Source: Lachnospiraceae bacterium
GTDB taxonomy: Bacteria; Bacillota; Clostridia; Lachnospirales; Lachnospiraceae
Assembly: GCA_021200345.1 (NCBI GenBank)
Contig: JAJQGR010000139.1
Span: forward strand, 1 to 9,960
Length of the DNA stretch: 9,960 nt
Reading direction: 5' to 3'
The position numbers and the translations under genes were made by a program. Position 1 is the first letter of the stretch, and every line of letters starts with the position of its first letter. The notes beneath the pieces were generated by a model. It saw only the letters and a program-made list of their open reading frames with translations, was not told the origin of the DNA and made no database searches. Of this stretch, positions 1-6,878 are shown piece after piece.

Positions 1-8
1 TAACAAAA

Positions 9-29
9 TTTCCTTGATTTTAAAGGAAA
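9..29 (+). other. Small inverted repeat in the leader of the transporter operon
   Basis: Arms TTTCCTT (9-15) and AAGGAAA (23-29) enclose a 7-nt loop. There is no T tract, so it is not a classical terminator. Bases 1-3 read TAA and could be the stop of an upstream gene. A weak hairpin between a solute-binding-protein gene and its permease gene is a common way to set expression ratios, but the upstream gene is not visible, so this is inference. Confidence 0.25.
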
Positions 30-59
30 AAACACTTGACTAAATAGGGAGGAAAACCT

Positions 60-1037
60 ATGAATCCAGGAGAAAAAAGGCCCATATACCAGAGCAGGTT
101 ATTTAAACAGATTCTTGTCATTGGGTTTTTGGCTCTGTTCTTTATTATTTCAAATGCTATTGTTGGTGGAAAAATCCTTACATGGGTGAATATCAGATCT
201 ATATTGATGACATCAGTATTTTCTATTATCGTAGCAGTTGGCTTGACTTTTAACAATGCCGCAGGCGTTGTTGATTTATCCGTTGGAGCATCCATAATAT
301 TGGCATGTTCTTTCAGCTCAATTGTTGTGCAGGATTTTAACTTTGGATATGCTGGTTTAATTATTGTCAGTCTTGTTGTGTGTATTCTTTGTGAGATCAT
401 TACTTACAGCTTGATAGTGTTCCTGAAGTTGCCTGCGTGGATTGCAGGGTTGTGTATGGCAATGATCTACGAAGCAATTGCAACAGTATTTATGCTTGGT
501 CGGGTTGAAACCAGTGGAACTTCTATTATTTATCTGAAAGTTTGCAGAGCGCTTGGCAGATTCCCAGGAATTTTTGTCGTTGCTGCGGTTGTTCTGGTTA
601 TAGGGTATTTCTTATATAACAAGACATCTTTTTCCATGAATATCAGGGCAATGGGAAGTAATTCCGCAGTTTCGGAGGCAGTTGGTATTGGTAGGATTAA
701 AACTATGTTCACAGCGGCTTTATTAGCTGGATGTATGTTTGGCATAGCGGCAGTAGTCCAGTTGAGCTATGTTGGACAAATTACACCGCAGAATGGTCTT
801 GGAAGTCTGTCGACGATTTTTAAACCTTTGGCAACGACGCTGCTTGCGGGATCTTTCTCCAGAATTTTCAACAGGATGATTGGTGTTGCCCTTTCAGCGA
901 TTTTTATTGCTTCCTTATTTAATGTGCTGACAATGTTGGGCGTTCCCTCTGGAACAGGACAGGAGATTACCCTTGGTTTGAGCGTTATTCTTTGTGGAGC
1001 ACTTTCCAATATGGGCAATCAGAAGGTGGTGAAATAA
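60..1037 (+). CDS. Sugar ABC transporter permease, RbsC/BPD_transp_2 type
   Basis: A 325-residue integral membrane protein with about nine hydrophobic stretches from residue 15 to 318 and a short cytoplasmic N-terminus. It carries two hallmarks of the ribose/xylose/galactoside permease family: VDLSVG at residues 71-76 (family GGIDLSVG) and RAMGSNSAVSEAVGI at 196-210, the cytoplasmic loop that contacts the ATPase. It should form half of the membrane channel of a CUT2-type importer together with the second permease at 2539. The start is set by AGGGAGG at 46-52, 7 nt before the ATG. Its stop codon shares one base with the start of the ATPase gene (TAATG), implying translational coupling. The substrate cannot be read from the permease; the downstream enzymes suggest a plant glycoside or a sugar from it. 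Confidence 0.92.
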   Translation: MNPGEKRPIYQSRLFKQILVIGFLALFFIISNAIVGGKILTWVNIRSILMTSVFSIIVAVGLTFNNAAGVVDLSVGASIILACSFSSIVVQDFNFGYAGLIIVSLVVCILCEIITYSLIVFLKLPAWIAGLCMAMIYEAIATVFMLGRVETSGTSIIYLKVCRALGRFPGIFVVAAVVLVIGYFLYNKTSFSMNIRAMGSNSAVSEAVGIGRIKTMFTAALLAGCMFGIAAVVQLSYVGQITPQNGLGSLSTIFKPLATTLLAGSFSRIFNRMIGVALSAIFIASLFNVLTMLGVPSGTGQEITLGLSVILCGALSNMGNQKVVK

Positions 1038-2542
1038 TGGGAGAACAAATTCTGAAAATTGAGAATGTAAGTAAGAGCTTTGGCAGAACAAAAGCCAATA
1101 GTAGTGTTAATCTCTCCATTAATCGTGGTAGCATTCATGGACTGGCAGGGGAGAATGGTTCTGGAAAATCTACGCTGGCATCGATAATCTGCGGTATTTA
1201 CACAAAAGATTCTGGAAATATATATAAGGACGGAGAGTTGTATGAGGCAAAAAAACCGCAGGATGCATATCATCACCACATCGCGATGGTAGTACAGGAA
1301 CTGGGTGTAATTCCGGAGCTTTCCGGTGAAATTAATATGTATCTGGGAAGGATGGAGAAATACACGACGGGAGGAATTATCAATTTCAAAAAAATGGAGG
1401 CTGATGCTGAAATAATTTTTGAAAAATGGCATTTGACTAAAGTGCCGTTAAAATGTCCTGCGGAGGAGCCTTCTATCGAGCAGCGTAAAATTTTGGAATT
1501 GGCAAGGGCACTGGTCATTGACCCGGATTTACTGATTATCGATGAAATGTCTCAGGCATTGTCGAAAGACAGTCGGGATGTCCTGTATGAATTTATGAAA
1601 TATTTTGTGGAGCAAGGCCGCTCAATTCTGATGATAACCCATGATTTGGAGGAAATGCTGGAGCAGTGCGATGAGGTATCTATTTTGCGGGATGGTGAGA
1701 TGGTATGCACAAAGCCAGCTTCAGAGGTTACTCTCGAGGAGCTTAAGCGTTTGATGATCGGGCGCCAAGTGACTGGGGATTATTACCGGAATGATAGTAA
1801 TGAAGAATATGAGAATGAAGTAATTTTGGATGTGCAGCATTTATCGACGCATGACGGTAAGGTAAATGACGTGTCTTTTCAACTACATAGGGGAGAAATC
1901 CTGGCGGTATGTGGATTGAGTGACGCGGGCATTCACGACCTTGGCAAGGCACTGTTCGGACTGGAAGGTCATCATACGGGAGAGATTACAGCGGTTTCCA
2001 AAAATCTGAAAATTAAAAATTCTGAAGATATCATTCGAGCTGGAGGCGCCTATCTTTCTAAAGACCGCGATGAAGATGGTCTGATGCTGGAGAGCAGTAT
2101 ACAGAATAATCTTGTTCTTCCATCTGCTGGGTTACTTGCAAAGGGACCGTTTTTCCTGAGCCCGGCAGTGACAAATAAATTTGCGAATAAGATTTCTGAT
2201 CGCTTTGAAATAAAGGCCAGGAATAATAGACAGGCTGTAAAAAGATTAAGTGGTGGCAATAAACAGAAAGTGAACCTTGGACGTTGGCTTGCCAAGGATC
2301 TGGATTTTATAATTCTCGATTGTCCTACCAGAGGCGTAGACATCGGAGTGAAAGCTTATATTTATGAGATTCTGAAAGAATCAAAGAAAAAAGGTCTGGC
2401 GGTACTGATGATTTGTGACGAATTGACAGAGGCTACAGGGATGGCAGACCGAATGATTGTGATGAGAGAACACGCAATGAGCGGAATTTTAAGCCGCACC
2501 ACAGATTTTAATGATGAGAAGATTGCAGAGGTGATGCTATGA
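1037..2542 (+). CDS. Sugar ABC transporter double ATPase, RbsA type
   Basis: A 501-residue fused tandem ATP-binding protein powering the CUT2-type importer. I start it at the ATG at 1037, which overlaps the permease stop by one base, rather than at an in-frame ATG 45 bases earlier inside the permease gene. NBD1 (about 1-245) has Walker A GENGSGKST at 38-46, Q-loop Q87, Walker B with catalytic Glu (LLIIDE, 165-170) and H-loop H202, but its signature is PSIEQ (145-149) instead of LSxGQ. NBD2 (about 262-501) has a Walker A-like loop GLSDAGIHDLGK (293-304), an intact signature LSGGN (404-408), and a Walker B ending in Asp-Cys (FIILDC, 424-429) where the family has Asp-Glu. One composite site (NBD1 Walker motifs plus NBD2 signature) is complete; the other looks inactive. 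Asymmetry is normal in RbsA proteins, but the loss here is more extreme. Its end overlaps the next gene by ATGA. Confidence 0.93.
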   Translation: MGEQILKIENVSKSFGRTKANSSVNLSINRGSIHGLAGENGSGKSTLASIICGIYTKDSGNIYKDGELYEAKKPQDAYHHHIAMVVQELGVIPELSGEINMYLGRMEKYTTGGIINFKKMEADAEIIFEKWHLTKVPLKCPAEEPSIEQRKILELARALVIDPDLLIIDEMSQALSKDSRDVLYEFMKYFVEQGRSILMITHDLEEMLEQCDEVSILRDGEMVCTKPASEVTLEELKRLMIGRQVTGDYYRNDSNEEYENEVILDVQHLSTHDGKVNDVSFQLHRGEILAVCGLSDAGIHDLGKALFGLEGHHTGEITAVSKNLKIKNSEDIIRAGGAYLSKDRDEDGLMLESSIQNNLVLPSAGLLAKGPFFLSPAVTNKFANKISDRFEIKARNNRQAVKRLSGGNKQKVNLGRWLAKDLDFIILDCPTRGVDIGVKAYIYEILKESKKKGLAVLMICDELTEATGMADRMIVMREHAMSGILSRTTDFNDEKIAEVML

Positions 2543-3537
2543 AAAATAAAATAAAGGGCAGAATCGCAAAAATTGATATTAATGATATTATGCCAGTATT
2601 TATTTTACTGGCGATCCTAATTGTTTTCGGCATTGCGACAAAGGGGGCAATCTTTTCACTTTCCAATTTACAGGATCTGTTTAATCAGTCTGTTGTAACT
2701 TTAGCCGCAGGTCTCGGTATGATATTCGTTGTTTCTATGGGAGGTACTGATATTTCTCATGGATCGTTGGTCGCAACAATATGTGCAATCATTTGTATTT
2801 GTGCAGATCAGTTCGGGGCGTGGACGGTGTTTCCTGTAGCAATTTTGGTTGGGGTATGTTCCGGATTATTTATTGGTATTTGCAACGCTATTTTTAAAGT
2901 CAATTCTTTTATGCTGACTTTGTCTATGCTGATCGCATACAGGGCAATGAGCAATTTATTGTTGCGCAATAATGAATATTTCTTTCCCTCTAGCCTGGAT
3001 TTTGTTAACGGTATGTTGTTTAAGGTTATTGCGATTGTTGTATTGCTTGTTATATTTGGCTATATACTTATGTATACGCCGTTCGGCAATTATTTAAAGG
3101 CAATTGGGGAAAATGAAAAGGCTGCAATTCATGTTGGCATTAATGTGAAAAAAGTCAAAATTATGGCATTTGTGATTTCCGGAGCGATGGCTGGTGTTGC
3201 GGCAATATTTACTATGGCTCGTATCGGCGGAACATCTACTACCACAGGCGTAGGTTTGGAAATGAGGGCGTTGCTTGCAATGTATCTGTGTGGTGTCCCT
3301 GTTCACGGAGGATATCACACAAAAATTCATAAACTGATTATTGGGGCACCCACAGTTATGTTGTTGGAAAAAAGTTTGGTATTATGTGGTTTTTCTGGTG
3401 GCTATGTTCAGTTGATTAAAGGGCTGATTCTTCTTGCTGCGGTTGTTATTTCTAACAATGTATCCGGAGATAGTCAGCGATGGTTTAGGAAAAAGCGCCA
3501 GGCTGCGGAAACAGGTGCGGGTGAGATGCAGATGTAA
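2539..3537 (+). CDS. Second sugar ABC transporter permease, RbsC/BPD_transp_2 type
   Basis: A 332-residue membrane protein of the same family as the permease at 60 but clearly diverged from it, so the importer channel is probably a heterodimer. Visible family marks are GGTDISHGS at residues 68-76 (family GGIDLSVGS), KAIGENEKAAIHVGI at 187-201 and the late GVGLEMRALLAMYL-type segment at 237-250 followed by VPVHGG. About nine hydrophobic stretches span residues 17-306; the C-terminus is short, basic then polar. The ATG lies inside the ATGA overlap with the ATPase stop (2539-2542), which points to translational coupling. The next gene follows after 14 bases. As with its partner, the sequence does not show the substrate. 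Confidence 0.92.
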   Translation: MKNKIKGRIAKIDINDIMPVFILLAILIVFGIATKGAIFSLSNLQDLFNQSVVTLAAGLGMIFVVSMGGTDISHGSLVATICAIICICADQFGAWTVFPVAILVGVCSGLFIGICNAIFKVNSFMLTLSMLIAYRAMSNLLLRNNEYFFPSSLDFVNGMLFKVIAIVVLLVIFGYILMYTPFGNYLKAIGENEKAAIHVGINVKKVKIMAFVISGAMAGVAAIFTMARIGGTSTTTGVGLEMRALLAMYLCGVPVHGGYHTKIHKLIIGAPTVMLLEKSLVLCGFSGGYVQLIKGLILLAAVVISNNVSGDSQRWFRKKRQAAETGAGEMQM

Positions 3538-3551
3538 AGGAGAACTTTATT

Positions 3552-4436
3552 ATGGAAACGAATAAAAGATTACTTAAGCGGGGAGTTACTTTGTTTAGTT
3601 ACAGTGACTTGCTGAATGTGTGTATGACGATGGAAGACTGTTTCAAGGATATGGCTGATATGGGTGTGACCTGTGTTGAAATTTTGGCTGGTCACGTGGA
3701 GAATTATCCGAATCCTACATCAGCTTGGATTGATTATTTTCGCAGTCTCTGTGAGAAATATCAGATTGAGCCGGGGGAATACGGCCACTGGTATGACACA
3801 CGCGTATATCAGGACCATTATCTGGACGTGGATGAAAGCTTGGAATATCTGGAGAAAGATTTCAGAATTGCGCATTTATTGGGATTTAAAGTGTTGCGCA
3901 CTAAGTTGACTGCTCTGAATATGAATTGCGATCCAGTTCCTGGATGGGAAAAGTATCTTGAAAAGGCGATTATCCTGGCAGAAAAATATGATGTGGTTAT
4001 GTGTTCAGAGATACACAGACCGACAGCGCTTACTACCCAGCATATTCAGGATTATATTGGCTTTATTGAAAGAACGGGAACCAAGCACTTTGGATTTAAT
4101 GTGGATTTTGGAATCTTTCAGAATAAATTCCCCGAAATCGTGGCAAAGAAAGGCCAGTCAAAGCGTCTGAAAATGCCTGAAACATTTAGTTATCCTGAGG
4201 ATCTGAAAATCGTTCTTCCGTATACGCACTGCTGTCATGCAAAATTTAATTATATGGATGATAATTTTGAAGAGATCACGATTCCGTATAAAGAAATTTT
4301 ACAGGTATTAAAGGATGAAAAGTGGGAAGGTTGCCTGATCAGTGAATATGAAGGTCCGCGCAAAGATGAACCTGATTTCGTGTACAGTCAGTTGCGAAAG
4401 CATCAGATTCTAATGAAGCGTATTCTTGGATATTAA
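3552..4436 (+). CDS. TIM-barrel sugar isomerase-like protein, probable C-glycoside deglycosidase alpha subunit
   Basis: A 294-residue soluble protein of the sugar phosphate isomerase/epimerase (AP endonuclease 2, xylose isomerase-like) fold. Candidate divalent metal ligands are in the usual order and strand positions: E153 (in CSEIHRP), D185 (in FNVDFG), H229 (in HCCHAKF; H226 is the alternative) and E265 (in ISEYEG). H155, two residues after the first ligand, sits where known C-glycoside deglycosidase alpha subunits place the catalytic base; this is recalled, not computed. The gene is 14 bases upstream of a DUF6379-like beta gene, the arrangement seen in C-deglycosylation operons. The expected reaction is cleavage of a 3-oxo-C-glycoside into aglycone and an anhydro-keto-sugar, in the cytoplasm. 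Ribosome binding site AAAGGAG at 3536-3542. Alternatives: a sugar epimerase or an enzyme for 3-keto O-glycosides. Fold is confident, function moderately so. Confidence 0.8.
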   Translation: METNKRLLKRGVTLFSYSDLLNVCMTMEDCFKDMADMGVTCVEILAGHVENYPNPTSAWIDYFRSLCEKYQIEPGEYGHWYDTRVYQDHYLDVDESLEYLEKDFRIAHLLGFKVLRTKLTALNMNCDPVPGWEKYLEKAIILAEKYDVVMCSEIHRPTALTTQHIQDYIGFIERTGTKHFGFNVDFGIFQNKFPEIVAKKGQSKRLKMPETFSYPEDLKIVLPYTHCCHAKFNYMDDNFEEITIPYKEILQVLKDEKWEGCLISEYEGPRKDEPDFVYSQLRKHQILMKRILGY

Positions 4437-4450
4437 GGAGGGCGATTTCA

Positions 4451-4873
4451 ATGATTGAAAAAACAGTGATTCAAACAAGGGGATTTCATAATATTTCCGA
4501 TGAAAATGGGAACATTACAGGGTTTCAGTTTTGTATAGCACATAGATATTACAGAGGCATGTATCTTTCTCAGTTTCGTGTGGGAACCATTACTGTGGAT
4601 GATATGAGTTACGGGAATGATGATGTAACATTTGAGTTCTATGGAAGAGAATATACGGCGGAAGAACTGAAAAAAGAGGGTAAGGTATGGTGGCAAGTAC
4701 CTGATGTGGCAACAATCAAAATAAAGAAGTCGGGAGGACTTTCTCAAGGTTTTCATGATATAACCGTTCGCTTTGGATGGATATGTAATTATATTGGGCC
4801 GGATCGTGAGGATCCAGACTACGGAGTCAATTTTGGTGGTTTTGAGCATAAGAAGCGATTGATTATCGTTTAG
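4451..4873 (+). CDS. DUF6379-like protein, probable C-glycoside deglycosidase beta subunit
   Basis: A 140-residue soluble protein, predicted all-beta. The stretch GFHNI (11-15), ITGFQFCIAHRYYRGMYLS (22-40), ITVDD (47-51), the short helix region EYTAEEL (67-73) and SGGLSQGFHDITV (94-106) match the pattern I know for the DUF6379/C-deglycosylation enzyme beta subunit family, which is about this length. In characterised enzymes this beta-sandwich subunit packs on the TIM-barrel alpha subunit and is needed for activity. The gene directly follows such an alpha gene, with AAGGAGGGC at 4435-4443 as ribosome binding site and a 14-base gap, so the two are probably translated together and form one complex. 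It is the last gene of the operon. No signal peptide or membrane segment is visible. I could not run a domain search; the assignment rests on motif recognition plus neighbourhood. Confidence 0.78.
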   Translation: MIEKTVIQTRGFHNISDENGNITGFQFCIAHRYYRGMYLSQFRVGTITVDDMSYGNDDVTFEFYGREYTAEELKKEGKVWWQVPDVATIKIKKSGGLSQGFHDITVRFGWICNYIGPDREDPDYGVNFGGFEHKKRLIIV

Positions 4874-4882
4874 AAGAGATGG

Positions 4883-4908
4883 CATCATATCAGCTGTACG
4901 GTATGATG
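4883..4908 (+). terminator. Weak hairpin after the transporter/deglycosidase operon
   Basis: CATCATA (4883-4889) and TATGATG (4902-4908) form a 7-bp stem with a 12-nt loop, 9 bases after the stop codon of the beta-subunit gene. It is AT-rich and lacks a clean T tract, so it is a weak candidate for operon termination. The stronger GC-rich hairpin at 5029-5073 may also stop transcripts from this operon. Between here and 5028 I see only an 8-mer repeated in tandem (ATTACTAT, 4933-4940 and 4941-4948) and no gene. Confidence 0.3.
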
Positions 4909-5018
4909 TATCCGATTTAATGTCTGTTTATTATTACTATATTACTATAGGGGATTTGTATTAACTGACAGGGGGCAGATGGAACTAATGTCAGCCCTCG
5001 CTTTTAAAGCATATTTGC

Positions 5019-5073
5019 AAAAAACGCAGAAGCCGCTGTCTTCAGAGGAAATGACCTCTCCAGCAGCGGCTTC
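5019..5073 (-). terminator. Intrinsic terminator of the truncated nuclease gene
   Basis: A perfect 10-bp GC-rich stem GAAGCCGCTG (5029-5038) / CAGCGGCTTC (5064-5073), with an inner stem AGAGG (5044-5048) / CCTCT (5055-5059). Read on the minus strand it is followed by GCG and then six T residues (5019-5024), a classical rho-independent terminator. It lies just past the remnant nuclease coding sequence. On the plus strand the T run is weak, but it could still partly stop transcripts from the deglycosidase operon. The same outer stem recurs at 6759-6804. Confidence 0.8.
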
Positions 5074-5176
5074 GCTTTATGCCCAATTCCTCCAAAATTC
5101 TGTCAACGTCATAGTCCGGCGCGAATTTTCGCGCTGCGTCTGCAATCGTGTTGATCCGGAAAAGATCGCATCCCAA
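5042..5176 (-). pseudogene. 3' remnant of an Rpn-family PD-(D/E)XK nuclease gene
   Basis: On the minus strand this reads, in one frame, CDLFRINTIADAARKFAP followed by DYDVDRILEEL, which matches the last residues of the complete nuclease encoded at 6879-7799 (CDLSQINTIVDAARKFAP, then DYDIDKIFEEL). At DNA level 5084-5176 aligns without gaps to 6903-6995, with about 10 differences by eye and 34 identical bases at 5108-5141. Upstream of the homology the frame runs into a stop, and no nuclease domain remains, so it cannot be functional. After EEL the frame continues into the terminator stem and stops at 5042-5044, because about 95 bases present in the intact locus are absent here. It is either a truncated paralogue or the relic of a tandem duplication. 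Confidence 0.82.
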
Positions 5177-5206
5177 TTATCGCATAATCTAATCCCAGAA
5201 ATAGAG

Positions 5207-5235
5207 TTGACTTTCAGTGAGAATTTGGGGATAAT
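5207..5235 (+). promoter_or_regulatory. Sigma-A type promoter of the AlbA_2 ATPase gene
   Basis: TTGACT (5207-5212) and GATAAT (5230-5235) each match the consensus at five of six positions and are separated by exactly 17 bases. They lie 35 bases before the ATG at 5270, with AGGAGG at 5257-5262 between. This supports the ATPase gene being its own transcription unit and starting at 5270. The promoter begins about 30 bases after the nuclease remnant ends. Confidence 0.75.
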
Positions 5236-5269
5236 ATTACAATACCACTCTGGATCAGGAGGAACGGTA

Positions 5270-6745
5270 ATGATTTCAACTATACCGGCAGAGCTGTCGA
5301 CCTTGATAGAACAGGGAGAATCCCTGACAGTGGAATTCAAAAAGTCCACAACGGATATTACTAAAGATGTATATGAAACGGTATGCTCTTTTTCCAACCG
5401 GGAAGGCGGCCATATCTTTTTTGGTGTTAAAGATGATGGAACTGTTCTTGGGATACAAGAGGATAAGATTGAGGAAATGAAGAAAAATTTTGTTACCACA
5501 ATCAACAATGGGCAGAAAATATATCCTCCAATGTATTTGCAGCCATTGGAATATGATGTTGATGGAAAGCGAGTCCTCTATGTTTATGTGCCGGTCAATC
5601 CCAGTGTTTGTCGATGTTCTGGGCGCATATATGATCGCAACAATGAGTCGGATATTGATATAACCAATAATGAGTACTTGGTGTATCAGCTTTATGCCAG
5701 AAAACAGGATACTTACTATGTCAACAAAGTATTTCCAGTCTTCACTGTCGCTGATTTGCGCCATGATTTGATGGAGCGTGCGCGTAATATGACGAAAGTC
5801 CGGACTCAAAATCATCCGTGGAGAGGTATGACGGATGAGGAAATGCTCCGCAGCGCTAAACTGATTCTATCCGATCCCCAAACAGGAAAAGAAGGAATTA
5901 CGTTGGCAGCTATTCTATTATTCGGCTCCGATAATTTAATTGCATCGGTACTTGCCCATCATAAGACTGATGCCATTATGCGAGTTTATAATGTGGATCG
6001 GTATGATGATAGAGATGTAATCGTAACCAATCTGCTTGATAGCTATGACCGGCTGATTGCGTTTGGCGAGAGACATTTGAATGACTTGTTTACCATGGAT
6101 GGGATTATCAGTGTCAGTGCCAGAGATAAAATCCTTAGAGAAATTGTGTCTAATCTTCTTGCACATAGAGATTTTTCTAATGGTTATGTGGCAAAAATGG
6201 TTATTGAGAAAGATCAGATTTTTACTGAAAATGCGAATCGTTCACATGGTCATGGAAATTTGAATCTGGCTACGTTCAGACCATTCCCTAAGAATCCGCC
6301 CATCTCCAGTATGTTCAGAGAAATTGGATTGGCGGATGAATTGGGGTCAGGTATGAGGAACACATATAAATATACACGCCTCTATTCCGGCGCGGAACCA
6401 CAGTTTGTAGAGGGTGAAGTGTTTCAGACGATTATCCCATTGAGTGAGGCTGCTACTACAGTGAAAGTGGGCCCTTACGTTAGCGATAATGAGAGGGGCC
6501 ATGAGAGGGGCCATGAGAGGGGCCATGAGAGGGGCCATGATGAAAGCCGTGAACAGAAAACTGCAAGACTATTAGAGTATTGTATGGAGCCAAGGTCGAG
6601 AAACGAAATGCAGGAGTATTTAAATATAAGCAGTCGCGGATATTTCAAAAGAGCTTATTTGGAGCCACTTCTGAAAGAAAAAGCGCTCAAAATGACAATA
6701 CCTGATAAACCGCAAAGTAGAAATCAGAAGTATGTGAAAATATAA
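5270..6745 (+). CDS. AlbA_2 (Schlafen-like) domain protein with HATPase domain and C-terminal winged helix
   Basis: A 491-residue protein when started at ATG 5270, which has AGGAGG at 5257-5262 (7-nt spacing) and the promoter at 5207-5235. The reading frame is open to an earlier ATG at 4979, but those codons read through a terminator and a pseudogene. Domains: AlbA_2/Schlafen AAA_4 at about 10-145, with ESLTVEFK (17-24) and the NREGGHIFFGVKDDG motif (43-57); a GHKL-type HATPase_c_4 at about 285-395, with REIVSNLLAHRDF (290-302, N-box) and ADELGSGMRNT (355-365, glycine box); four RGH-rich repeats at about 408-423; and a winged-helix-like C-terminus (430-491). The family is widespread and annotated as putative transcriptional regulators, RNA-binding proteins or RecG-like helicases; the real role is mostly unknown. 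No partner gene is evident, and the neighbour faces it. Confidence 0.88.
   Translation: MISTIPAELSTLIEQGESLTVEFKKSTTDITKDVYETVCSFSNREGGHIFFGVKDDGTVLGIQEDKIEEMKKNFVTTINNGQKIYPPMYLQPLEYDVDGKRVLYVYVPVNPSVCRCSGRIYDRNNESDIDITNNEYLVYQLYARKQDTYYVNKVFPVFTVADLRHDLMERARNMTKVRTQNHPWRGMTDEEMLRSAKLILSDPQTGKEGITLAAILLFGSDNLIASVLAHHKTDAIMRVYNVDRYDDRDVIVTNLLDSYDRLIAFGERHLNDLFTMDGIISVSARDKILREIVSNLLAHRDFSNGYVAKMVIEKDQIFTENANRSHGHGNLNLATFRPFPKNPPISSMFREIGLADELGSGMRNTYKYTRLYSGAEPQFVEGEVFQTIIPLSEAATTVKVGPYVSDNERGHERGHERGHERGHDESREQKTARLLEYCMEPRSRNEMQEYLNISSRGYFKRAYLEPLLKEKALKMTIPDKPQSRNQKYVKI
6491..6538 (+). repeat. Four exact 12-bp tandem repeats inside the AlbA_2 ATPase gene
   Basis: The unit GAGAGGGGCCAT occurs four times without change at 6491, 6503, 6515 and 6527. 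It encodes Glu-Arg-Gly-His repeated four times, between the HATPase domain and the winged helix. The unit is a multiple of three, so gain or loss of copies by slippage would change linker length and not the frame. Related proteins often carry short tandem repeats at this place. Confidence 0.95.
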
Positions 6746-6758
6746 TTTTTCCATATAA

Positions 6759-6804
6759 GAAGCCGCTGTCTTTAGGGAAAATGACCCTCTCTAACAGCGG
6801 CTTC
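6759..6804. terminator. Bidirectional hairpin terminator between convergent genes
   Basis: GAAGCCGCTG (6759-6768) pairs perfectly with CAGCGGCTTC (6795-6804), with an inner stem AGGG (6774-6777) / CCCT (6785-6788). It lies 13 bases after the stop of the AlbA_2 ATPase gene and about 75 bases past the stop of the minus-strand nuclease gene, so it can serve both. T tracts are modest: GCTTTCTT on the plus side, TTATAT on the minus side. The outer stem is identical to the one at 5029-5073, while the inner stem differs but still pairs. A separate run of eight T at 6863-6870 lies in the gap. Confidence 0.7.
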
Positions 6805-6878
6805 GCTTTCTTGTCATCTCATGTACACAGGTTTTCTCACGATCACCGTTCACAAAGAACATTTTTTTTCGATATTTG

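Noticed and set aside
36..41. TTGACT as a -35 box in front of the first permease gene
   Set aside because: The ribosome binding site begins 5 bases later, leaving no room for a -10 box and transcript start.
992..1036. 15-codon upstream extension of the RbsA-type ATPase
   Set aside because: It lies inside the permease gene without a ribosome site; the ATG at 1037 overlapping the stop codon fits coupling and starts with the conserved ILKIENVSKSFG.
4448..4888. 146-codon minus-strand frame opposite the beta-subunit gene
   Set aside because: No ribosome site or recognisable domain, and the opposite strand is a well-placed operon gene.
4979..5269. 97-codon in-frame N-terminal extension of the AlbA_2 ATPase gene starting at ATG 4979
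   Set aside because: It reads through the terminator hairpin, the nuclease remnant and the promoter at 5207-5235; the ATG at 5270 has AGGAGG at ideal spacing and gives the family-typical N-terminus.
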